DNA of 64,000 bases from contig OV277867.1 in assembly GCA_922989275.2 (NCBI GenBank), positions 45,560,070 through 45,624,069 of the forward strand. The letters run 5' to 3'. Positions within the stretch are counted from its first letter, which is position 1. The number at the start of each line of letters is the position of its first letter. The notes beneath the pieces are model-generated. The model was not told where the DNA came from. It saw only the letters and a program-made list of their open reading frames with translations, and ran no database searches. Of the stretch, positions 11,601-23,600 are shown piece by piece. The stretch comes from Gari tellinella. Its lineage: Eukaryota; Mollusca; Bivalvia; Cardiida; Psammobiidae. The position numbers were made by a program, and so were the translations under genes.

Positions 11601-14600
11601 TCTATGCCTTTGATATAGATTCCACTGAAATCTCTTTGGAAGCTGACTTGAAATCCAACCAACTGTTACCCTCAGTCAATAAGAACAGTAGTCCCCCCTC
11701 TGGTAAACACGACAAAATGAGGTTGATATATTATACCCTTGGTTAACCCTGCTGACTGCTTAAAGCAAGATGAAAAGTAAAGCAGAAAGCTCCTTTAGGA
11801 GCTTTCTGCTTTACTTTTCATCTTGCTTTAAGCTGTCACCTTTTTGATACAGTCATATATACTGGAAGTCTGATTTTCATTGTTGGTAATAGAGAGATTA
11901 TTTTGAACTACAGTAATGCTAGGCTTGTATTTTATGATGATTCAGGTATAAACAGTAGGATGAATTTTAAACCATTAATGATATGAAACAAATTAGATGA
12001 ATATTGAAATATATTTTATGAGACAGCAATAAATGTGCAGTGTTACTATTTCTGGCTTCAGTGCAGACTCTTTTCACTCTTTTTTCACCCAGTGGGAAAT
12101 AGAAGATCTATCTAATGTATGTGGTGCATAGACTTCATTATACTGCAGAAATAGATGCTTTGCATTTAATGATGAGTAGGAATTAAGATTAGATAATATC
12201 ATTATGAAGATACGATATAGTACAGTTTACTTTGAGTTAGCTCTACAATCTTGTTATTCTTACGATAAGATAGGAACATTTTGACTATTATTAACAACAT
12301 AAAATGTACCACAACATAGATAATAAGTTGGCAGTTGGTAAACATTTTCTGATTATGATTGCCTGAGAAATAAGAATTCAATAATTTTAAGCAGTCGGTC
12401 CATAGTCCGTGTAGACTATTCCAAAACACTAGTTCAACTTAACCCTTTACCCCATAGCCTGTTTCTAGTATTAAAGATAGATAACCACCTAAAGCAGGTT
12501 GAACGTAAAGCAGAATGTGCCTTAAGATGTATCCTGCTTTACTTCCAGTCATCTTTAACCCTTTACTCCATACCCTGTTTCTAGTTTTGAAGACAGATTG
12601 TTACTTCAAGCAGGTTGAAAGTAAATTGGAATGTGCCTTAACCCTTAGCCCGCCAAATAAATTGTCGTCTGCTTCAAGTTTCAAAGTGCTTCAAAGTTGC
12701 TCAAAATTGCTGAAAATGTTGTCCGAGTGTCAAACAGCTTGGATCCGGATGAGACGCCGAGTTACTCGGCGTCTCATCCGGATCCAAGCTGTTTGCATAT
12801 GGAGCTATAGTCGTGACTGGCAGGCTAAGGGTTAATGCATTATCGCCTGAAACTTCTAATGGTAATTACCAGTTTGCAATAAAGGCTGGTCCATTTTGAG
12901 ACTCCTGTAGGAGCCCTCTGATCAGGGTCTTTACTGTTTGCATAGGACAAGTCTACTCTTTACAGGTACACATTTGGTAAAAGACGCATATGCGTCACTA
13001 GGACTCAATGAGTTAAGGTGCATCCTGCTTACTTCTAGTCTGCTTTAAGCTACCATCTGCAGAAATACAGAATTATGGGTTAAAATAGCCTAGGTTCTTG
13101 GTAGTCCGGCCGCGGACACGTTTAACCTTGCTTGGAGTTGTATAGAAAATGTTTTTGTGGTTTTTGGTAGAATAGACCCTCAGCATCAAGGATCCGATGT
13201 ATGACCGCCGGTCATCCTTGAATATTTTAAGATATTCAAGATGGCGTCCAAGATGGCCGCCGGCATATATCTGGCTAACTGTTAGGTTTGATTCAATAAG
13301 CTTTAACAGATTTTTCAGCAAATTATTGCTCAATTTTATCTTTTGTGACATAATTAAAGTTCAAAATAGAAATAAATAATCTATTATTCAAAATGGCGTC
13401 CAAAATGGCCGACAAAGTACTTTTTTATGTAGAATAAAATGCAAAGTATGTGCGTTGCTTTACAAGGCTACGATTTGCTCCAATTTTTCCCCGTCGTGAT
13501 AATATAATTGTTCATAATTAATAATAAAGCGTGAAAAGATCGCGATTAATTCATTCATAAATGAATTATAAGAGACTGTCACCAGAATAGAGTTTACATA
13601 AAAGCCATACAGCTTAAGTGTACATTGAGATAGTTCTTGCATAACGGTGTAAAATGCAATAAATATTTCAGATTAACAGAAAAGTAATTAGTCAAGTCAA
13701 AACTCAAATATTATAAATTAGTTCATAGAACCCAATTACCTACCTTTAATATATAAATTTCACTGTTTTGTAAGCAAAGAATGCTGAAATTATCGTACAA
13801 AAGTAAAGTTCTGTGTTTGCATTACTGTGACATTTGTCACCACATGTCACCTTTCTTGTTAAATAGTTCAATTACATGTGAGCTTCTTAGGAACAGGGAA
13901 ATAAATTGGTAGAATGGATACCAATAATTCTTCTTGGGATGCAAGTCTCCTGAGGATGTGGTGGCACCTCTTTGAAACCAGATAACTGTGTACAGTATCT
14001 TTCAGTATAAAACTTTGTTCAGTATTCCTTTTCATCAAGCCTTTTAACATGTATTCTGTGAGTTTCTAAGCTAGTACTGCTGCTGCAAAGAATCATCATA
14101 TCTTTGAAATATTGCTGAATGAGTACATGGCTACACAGACACTTGACTGAACAGTCTTTTGGCTTAACCATAGATTAGAATAAGAAAGAATGACATCACA
14201 CATATAATTTCAAATATAAAACATTGCACATCTTTACTCCTGAATTACCAAAGTAAACAGAACTTTGGTACAGTTACTGTCAAAGTCAGTCACTACAAAC
14301 GTGGTCATCTTGTATAAGAAGTGCATAATTCTTGACATGATGATATACTGCAAGGCCGCTGGCCTATCAGGAGTTTAAACCGAGATGGTTAAAGCAGCTT
14401 CGGAGAACAAGGGGTTTGAGATTTGAAGACGACTGACTGATGCGATTTTCAGTAATTGTGTGATCTCTGAGGACAGGGGGGGCAAATTACATCCTCAAAC
14501 AATAAACAATAAAAAAGTGAATAACAAGCTCGTATGAGCGACACTTATCATGTGGTAAAGCTCAAGGACCAGACAATAAAGTTGATGAACCGATTAAAAA

Positions 14601-17600
14601 GATACCTCTGTGCGTGAGATTATCAACATTGATTCATGTAGTTTTGCGTTGTTAAGGGTAGAGATACTATTGATTCGTTCTTAACCGTGTACCATCTATA
14701 GCACAAGTAAAAGGTCGAAATCAAACCTCTGCATGTGGCCTTGGTTGATCTGGAGAAAGCCTTTAGATTCAATACCAAGAATGGGCTTTTGGTTTGAGGA
14801 ATGCGATTTGCATGTCAAACAGAGTTTGAAAACCGCTTACATGAAGCGGGCAGTACTACGTGAAGTTTTTGTGTATGGTTTGCATTAGGTATTTGATCTC
14901 AACCCTCTGCTGTACCAGTGCTTGATGTTCTGCTTTACTAGTGTATGATGCTCTGTCATAAGAGTCTAGCAAAGGTGTTCCATTGGCGCTTCTGTACACA
15001 ATTTTCTGTGATCACAAATTCACTGACAGGGTAACCCAAAAAGGTGGATGGAAGGATGTTATCAAACCGAGTTGACTGAGAGTTAACACGAAGAATTCTT
15101 GGCTCATGATCTCAGAGTAGTCATTGGCTTGGTCTTCTTCGAGACTGTAGGGAATGTTGCTGTGCTGACTGTCAGATTGGAAAACATTCAATTACAGTAG
15201 TTATGTGACATTAATTGTAAAATTACAAGCAGTGTAGACTTTGTATGCCCATGACGTCAGGACTAATCTTGTCTTTTTGATGGAAGACCAGTTACTCAGT
15301 TAGGTGTCGATGGGGCTACGTTTGGTGTCTAGAATAGCTTCTGTAACATGGTGTTTGCTAGAAGAGGATTCGAGCTTGTCATAATCACAGGACATTTCAA
15401 AGAAAGACCTAGCACAATTATATCCTTTGAGACTCGTATAATTGTGTTCAACACCTGTTTGTTATTTTTTCATTTAATATGGAGGTTATTCATTATGTCG
15501 TCATATAAATCAGGTTTGAGGACATTCTAGCCACATTCAGCCTACCTGAGTTGCTAGGACATCCACAGCAGTTGAGAAATAAACGCAGGATCATGTCAAG
15601 TACAACTAACTTAATTGCAAGCTATGTTAGAAACCTGACATGACCTTTTGTTTCTAAATATCATTTATAGTGTGCAATTTTATTCCCTACTAATAAGAAT
15701 ATTCATTTATATAATAGTACAATATGCATGTGCTAATTTATAAACGTACTGTATATCGAAACCAATATGTTTATTAACTCCTTTACATAGTAGGTTGCTG
15801 TGTGCGACATACTCATTTTCAAATGCACAATACATGCAGAAACAGGAATAGTATCCAATTTATATTACATCTCACATAATATTACTTCTTGAAAAACAAA
15901 CAAAACAAAAAGGGTTGCCATTTAGAAAACGAAACATATAATTCATGTTCAAAACACAAACATCAATGGTGACTCAAACTAAATTAACCTCAAATTTTGA
16001 AAACAGTTATTTCATAATTCTAAGTAATTCTTAAAAACACTCATTTGTCTTAAAAAGAGGCTAAAAAGAATGGTACGTATGCTTGGTGGATAGATTATAT
16101 ACTCACTTTTTACATTTATTTTACATTAAGTAAATGTTCAGGCTCCATATCTTTTGAAGTACTTCATCAACTCAAGTTTTGTTTTAGATTTTTAGGGCTC
16201 ATACGTTCACCAATGTATTCCAGTAAAACATTTATATTAAACGACACATGTAACGAAAATGAAACACACAAGGTATATTCTTATTTCAAATCAAAGGGAG
16301 GTAATTTGATATTTGAAGACTTTCTAGTCTTGATAACGCCGTGAATATTGCGATGAATGAAAGTCTAATGTGATTTTATTTTCTTTAAGCAAATGTTCTA
16401 GCGGCTGAATATGAGCACCATTGTATCTCCTCTATGGAGAAAGTTTATAATAAAAAATGCTGTTTTCCGGAAAGAGTTATCGACCTTTTCATTTTCAATA
16501 CAATGTGCCAGTTATTTAGCCACAATGATAAGTTTATGTATGAGACGCTGATAAATAAGAATACAAAAGTGGTTACTTTCTGGGTTTTTTTGCTTATTAT
16601 ATAATATTGAAGAGACAGGCATCTGTTTTGCATATTTTGTCGGCCATTTTTGACGCCATTTTGAAATTAACAGTATACTTTTCTCTGTTTGCTTTTTTAA
16701 ACATCGAAGAAGTATTGAACTACTTTTATTCTTGTTTACAGTTGACAATTACCTAATCTAAACAGACAACAGTTTCATTTTTATTCTCGCAACCATCTTG
16801 GACGTCACCTTAATACTTTGTCGGCCATTTTGGACGCCAATTTGAATAAAGCATTATTATTATTACTTCTATTTTGAACTTAAATAATGTCAAACGTTAT
16901 GAAAGTGAACTATATTCTGCTGAAAAATTTAAATCAAACCCAACAGCTTGTCATTTTAAATCGTTATACATGGACTAACTCAATGTAAACTTAAGCTGTA
17001 TGTTTTTTATGCATACTGTATTCTGGTGACAGTCTCTGATAATTCATTTATGAATGAGTTAATTGCCAACTTGATCTTTTCACGCTTTTTTTTAATTAAT
17101 TATGAACAATTATATTATCACGACGGGATAAAACTGGAGCAAATCGTTGCCTTGTAAAGTGTCATTTTCATTTTATTTCACATAAAAATGGTCTTTGTCG
17201 GCCATTTTGGACGCCATTTTGAATTATAGATTATTTTTATTTCTATTTTGAACTTTAATTATGTCATCAAAGATGATATTGAACTATAATTTGCTGAAAA
17301 TTCCGTTATAGCTTATTGAATCAAACCTAACAGTTAGCCAGATACATGCTGGCGGCCATCTTGGACGCCATCTTGAATATCTGTAAACGCTCAAGGATGA
17401 CCGGCGGTCATACATCGGATCCTTGATGCTGAGGGTCTATTCTACCAAAAACCACAAAAACATTTTCTATACAACTCCAAGCAAGGTTAAGCTAAAATAT
17501 CCTTATCTGCTACCAGACTATGGTAATGAACACAGAGCATAACAAAAAATCCACCCTGTATAATTAAGTTTGATTATCATAACAGAAAAGCATGAGATCT

Positions 17601-20600
17601 CATTTTATAGTCTTGTGGCAAATATAAATGAGCTCTTCTCCTGCTGAATATTCATATATAAAACTCCGCCTACTACGACTTTTATGATCTGTACTATTAC
17701 ATTGGCTAATGAATTAAAGAACATTTTATCTGGGAAAGTGTGCAGACTTATGTCAGACATATCCAAAACAAAACAGTGTAGATCCAGATCTGGATCTACA
17801 CTGTTTTCAAAAAGCGTCAATATATGCTATTTAGCAGAAGGAGGATTGATTATCCCCAATTAGTGTACTGAAGTCAGTGTCTGACAGTCTTCAGAAGTAA
17901 CATATGTTGCCTATCTGACATACTATATATCAACATCCTGTATTTTGAATTAATACTCTACACCTCTCTTTTATAATAACAGACACTCTTGTATTTAGTA
18001 TCTATAGTATTCTAAATTATAATGCATGGGTCGACTTCAGGATACATGAAATTTAATGCAGGACAAATATAATGCAGAAAGGAAGCTTCTGCATTAAATT
18101 TGTCCTGCATTAAACAGCCATCTGTCTGTTGATATATCCCAACTTCTAATCTTTGAATGGTCATAAAAATAAGTTTGTAGTTTTGAAACTTTTGCATGCT
18201 TAATTACAAATGCACTCAGTTGAAGAGATGGCTTAAGTGGTTTTTGAAAGATAACATGGCCATATTCTGTATATTTAAAGACACATTTAAGAGTGAGTTA
18301 TATAGCATGCTTGTTGTTATAACAGAAGGGATTTATTACCTGTAATAGAAGTCTACCACAATTCTTTATAATAATGAACTCAAAGTTATCTGAACCAATT
18401 GCTCAATAGATACACCTTTTTACGCCTTTTATAGTGAAGGGAAATAGTTCCACCTTATAAAGTAAGGAATATACTGCATAAGAAATATGCATAAGAAATA
18501 TTTTCCTATATCCTAGTAGCTTTAAAGCAGGCTAAAAGTAACATAGAATGCTCTTCAAGGAGCATTCTGCTTTACTTTCAGCCTGCTTCATAGAAGCAAC
18601 CATCTGTGTTCAATACTGAAAATAAGTTACGGAGGGAAGTGTTAGCCCTTCTTCTGCTATTAGTATTTCTTGGTGTTTTTGGAAAATCACTGTGTAACGA
18701 TATCAACCAGCTTGTCCTATTATGCAAACAGTATGGACCCAGATCAGAGGAATTTTAAAGGAACCATCCGATCAGGGTCTGCAATGTTGGTAAACTTGCA
18801 ATATAGTTAAAACATCAGCCCTAAATAGTAAAATTTGGAAATTGGATTAAATGGCCATAAAAAGTTTCAGGGATGAACGAATATACAGTAGACCCTTTTG
18901 AATTAGTTAAAACGTTAAATTTTGGCATCAGTTTTTATGCAATGAACAAATATTTCACAAAATTAATGACAGTGTTGATTGTAATTTATAATAAATAAAC
19001 TATTCCAATCTTGTCATGGAAAGTGTGAATATGAACCCATACACCACTGACTTTCCAAATGGAATCTTCTACTTTTAATAATGACAACTTTACATTGAAT
19101 CTTGAGGGGTATGTTCCCACAAAAATATATCTTATAACAAAGTTTTAATTGTGTAGACCCTGAACAGAGGGGACCATTGACATTCTGCTTTACTTTCAGC
19201 CAGCTTTAAGCTACCATCTGCTTAGATATACTAGGAAATATTTCTTATGCTGCACATTCATTACTGTATAAGTATTAGTTATAGTTCATTTTTTGAAAAT
19301 TATGCAATATAACCTGGAGCGACCGTAGGGAGCGAACAGGTTATGTTGTATAATTTTCAAACAAATGAACTATAACTGATTTACCGTTTGCCTCAAATAT
19401 GGCACGTAGCTAGTGTATGGCAGTTACCGTTCAACCTACTTTACCTGAACTAAGTTATCGCTCAACCCAAATTACCACTCGACCTAGTTTGTAAGCCAAT
19501 GAAAGGGCTTTATTTCGGAAGGCGGTGCTTTGTATTTTCGGAAGCCGGCGAGTTCACTTTTACACATGACGTCACACAAAAAACTAGAAAAACGACCGGG
19601 AACCCTGTACGCGTGTAGGGCTCGCTGTAGACATTTCCATTTAGAAACAAAATCAAGCATGAGCTAGCATGTCACCCAAATGGAATTTAAAAATAGATTA
19701 AATTGTAGGATGATTTTTATTTGTGTTCCGACAGTAAAGTGTTGTAAACCGGCGTGAACGAGCTGCTGTGGACTGGTGTGACATGAAAATGCTTGATCAA
19801 TTGATTTGCTAAAAATACCAAGCATTAAGCAGCACCTGATCAACCAAGACCCACTAATGGAGCCAAGCAATAATTGTTTTAAAGTCAGATTAGAAATAAA
19901 CTCCACAGTTTATAGGGTTAAAACATCCTAAGTCAAGAGCATTCTTGGTTTTGAAATGACATTCATCTGGACTGTGTTGTTTAGTGCATTATACAATTAA
20001 TGACAAATATGCCCATGGCACCGAAGGGGTTGAAGACAGGTGGCTGTTTAACGCAAGAATTAAAACGCATATAGGAGCCTCTGTATTAATGCATTGATAA
20101 AAAGCAACTGTATTTTAGTTCAATATTGAAAATAAACACATACCTTTCGAGACGTTTTACAGTCAAATATTTGTAAAACGATTACACAAAAGAAGACAAT
20201 ACCCACAGGTATGCTTAATCCTTTCAACCCAACACTTATACAATGAACAATTCGAGTCTAGGCCATTTTTGTAATAGGAGATCTACGATGTGGTTCTACA
20301 ATGTTTGCTGTGGACAAGTGTAACGGGTATATAAATGACGAGTGTACTCGTCACCTAGGGTTCAATAGGTTAATGCAGGACAGGATTAATGCGTTTCATA
20401 TTAATTTCATTATGCACTAACTATAGTCTCCTGTCTACAGAATTATTTTATTTATTCGGGCCTCTTCATTGAAAGGCCGCAGTACATAGGTTATACTGTA
20501 ATTTGCAGCTGAGCGGTTGTTGTATGACGTAATGATGCGCTATGCTCCTCCTTAGCACGCGGTGTCCTTGGCCGGTTCATGACTTGTTTATTTCTCTGCC

Positions 20601-23600
20601 ATACCCAAGTACAAAATTGAACGAATATGGGATATATTTTTTCATTTCTCGCTGAAATGGAGCCCTTTCATTGGCTGGCAATCTAGGGCAAACGGTAAAA
20701 TGGAGTTATTTAAGAAATAACAAATTCGTAGGTGTTCATTACCGTGCATTAGATCACATTTAGGAGTTGAGATGTGGAGTCATTAGATCACGAGGCCTTT
20801 AGGCCGAGTGATCTAATTACCCGCATCTCAACGACTTACTGTGATCTAATGCACGGTAATGAACACCTACGAATTTGTTATTTTAATTCTAACGCGACTT
20901 TTATTATAAAAATACTGTTTATGTTTTACGCGTAAGGGGCAAATGGAACAGCGTATGGAAACGTAGCGCGTGCAGTTCATTATCGCGGCGTTATATACGT
21001 TTCTCGGTATTTTTTGTCTGTATGCCGTAGGTTTCGAGTCGTGTTAGAATTAAGAAATATCAAATCTTAATTCTAACGCGACTTTTATTATAAAAATACT
21101 ATTTATGTATAAAGCGTATGGGGCAAATGGAACAGCGGATGGAAACGCCGCGCGTGCAGTTCATTATCGCGGGGTAATATACGTTTCTGGGTATTCTTTG
21201 TCTATATGCCGTAGGTTTCGAGTCGTGTTAGAATTTCTTCTAATGGATGCATGAATAAAAAGCATAAAAAGGTGTATCTATGGAGTAATGGGTTAATACA
21301 AGTATGACTGTATAAAAAGTTGTGACTCTTTGTTTACTGATATGCCAGGGAAATCAACAGCTGTTCGATTTTTTTGTGAAACTTTATTACTGTCTAGTTT
21401 TCACAAAAATAACCATTAATAACCAATCTAGAGCCTGGCAAGATGCCTTTTTTTGCAGATTATTATCGGGATCTGCATTGAAGGCAGACAAAAAATGCAG
21501 AAAATGTGCAAATAGACTTCATTGAAAGAATCTAGGTATAAATAGCCTGAAAATAAATTTCCTGGAAAATAATATCACTTAGTCAGTCGAATTGACTGTA
21601 GGAGCTTTCTGCTTTACTTTATCCATGCTTTAAAAAATAAAGCCACCCACCATAAACCTAGAGCATTATCATATTTCCGTAAGGTTAACATTGTAATTGT
21701 TGAGAAGAGACTGTTTATGTTGTATTTGCTTACAGGTGGTTGTCACAGACATGCTGCACCCCAAATGGAAATACTATTTCCCATGTAATCAATGGCTTGC
21801 CAAGGATGAAGCTGATGGAGCTATTTGTCGAACCTTGATGGGTAGTCGAGATCCATTTGCAGTTAGGAAAGGTTGGTACATGTAATCCTTTTATCATGAG
21901 TGGCATACACCTAACTCTTCTCATGCCTAACAAGTTTTTTCAGTGTTTCAAATTGTGATTCACTTAAAAACAGTTACGTCTTTCTTAAAAATTCTATATT
22001 CTGTTAACAGCTGAAAGTGTCCTTTCCTTCCCCTATGGCTTTGGAAGTACAATCTGACTGTCATACAGTTTTGATCCAGATGAGATGCCAACTTGGTTAC
22101 TCAGAATCTCATATGGATCTGAACTGTTTGCAAAGGTCATCAATTTATCCTGTTAACATGAAAACGTACAATAAAGATGATAGTTGTAGCCTGTAATATT
22201 TTAGATACTGTATAGCAGATCTGCTGTATAGAATATTGTATCACAAGTAGAATTTATAATCCCTATGTTTATAACTCAATAGAATTATGTTGAAAAAAAC
22301 TGTTCTAATGAGTAGTTGCAATTAAGTGTTTGATGAAAAACATAAGGGCTTTAGTAATTGATATACACATTTATCAAGATGTTCAACGTTTCAAAAAAAT
22401 TAATATTCTATGACAAAACCAGCCTTATTGCATGGCAACATTGTACAGACCAAGCACAATTTTCACCCTTGGCTCTGTTTTTGAGTTTGGTCTGTACCAC
22501 CTAATACCGTATACATGTATGATACAGCTACATGTACACGTATGTGGGTGTCAAACAGTGTAGATCAAGACCAGCCACCGAGTCTTTGACACAGCGACTG
22601 GCCTTGATCTACATTGTTTGTCATGCAAAAAGTAAGATTTTCTCATGGCACAGCTCATATCTAGATCAATTATAGTTTTCCAAACAAAGTTTCAAACTTG
22701 AAATTTTTCTTCTCTATTGTGGTGGCATAACACACGTTTGACATAACAATTATTGCACTATACTGTTAATGTGAAGGTAATTTAAGATTATGTCAGTTCC
22801 TGTAGATTTGTTTCAGAGTACCATGATGGATACTTATCAATGCATTTATCTAGTTTCTGTCTAGCTCCACTGCAGTGATGATACATACAGTGGGCGTTGC
22901 TTTCCCCAACTGTTAAAGTGTTATTAATTTTGGTTAAAGTTTGAGGTGAATAAGTCCCTTCTTTAACCCTTTCATCCACAGCAGTACATAGTAGTGTTGT
23001 ATAATCGGTCCGAAAACCATAATCGATTATAAACGATTATTGGTAACCATAATCGATCGATGATCGATTATATAAATCGTTTTAACATCAATTATTATAT
23101 ATGTACTCTGAAAAGCTGAATATATGTGATACTCATGTTTGCATTTGTATGTTTTGCAAACAATGCACCCATATGAAGCAAAAAAAAAATCAAAGCAGCA
23201 ATTTGATAAAACAGTTAAATTAATGTCCTATTTTTATTTGCAAATTATTTGAGCTTGCTTTGTACTAATTGTATACCACTTCTTTTACTACCAGTAATTA
23301 CTATTGCTGCGGCAGTTCATCTGGGTAAACATTGTTTGAATAATCTCTTGGTTGGGAATCAACTGTTTCATTTATATATTTGGTGCAAGTAAGTAAAACA
23401 ATTTATGTTTAACATTACAGTCAAAGCTTACTTAACCATACTTTGAGGATACATACATGTATAGTGAACACATGAAAGGCAGATTATTGTTTAATGTGGG
23501 TTGGAGGTAATGCAGAACACTCCCATAGAAGCGTTCTGCATTACTTCCAACCTGCATTAAGCTACAACCTGTCTTTTATATGCACTATGCTTCTTCATAA

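Larger units (their letters stand above)
12555..13083 (+). mobile_element. Family A host with two elements inserted at its palindrome apex
   Basis: The left half runs 12555-12637 and ends AATGTGCC; the right half resumes at 13017 with GGTGCATCCTGCTTACTTC and ends ATGGGTTAA. The apex TTAA holds the elements at 12638-12835 and 12832-13016. Confidence 0.82.
13122..17490. mobile_element. 4.37-kb long-terminal-inverted-repeat element with TTAA flanks
   Basis: TTAACCTTGCTTGGAGTTG at 13122 is mirrored by CAACTCCAAGCAAGGTTAA ending at 17490. The arms match for about 520 bp (13122-13645 against 16965-17490) with small indels. They contain repeated ATGGCGTCCAAGATGGCC blocks, and the right arm has extra copies near 16640 and 16820. 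The core (13650-16960) has no intact ORF but encloses a dead LINE fragment. It is a foldback-type composite with no visible transposase. Confidence 0.82.
19170..21297 (+). mobile_element. Family A copy split by a roughly 2-kb composite
   Basis: The core and right flank (TTTCAGCCAGCTTTAAGC to CACATTCATTACTGTATAAG) stop near 19276. The remaining end (TTTCTTCTAATGG to GGAGTAATGGGTTAA) lies at 21235-21297. The 19277-21235 block is therefore an insertion. Confidence 0.65.

Noticed and set aside
11525..11746. 73-codon plus-strand frame as a missing exon of the host gene
   Set aside because: Exons 7 and 8 join PLAT2 without a gap, so no exon is needed here, and the peptide has no PLAT features.
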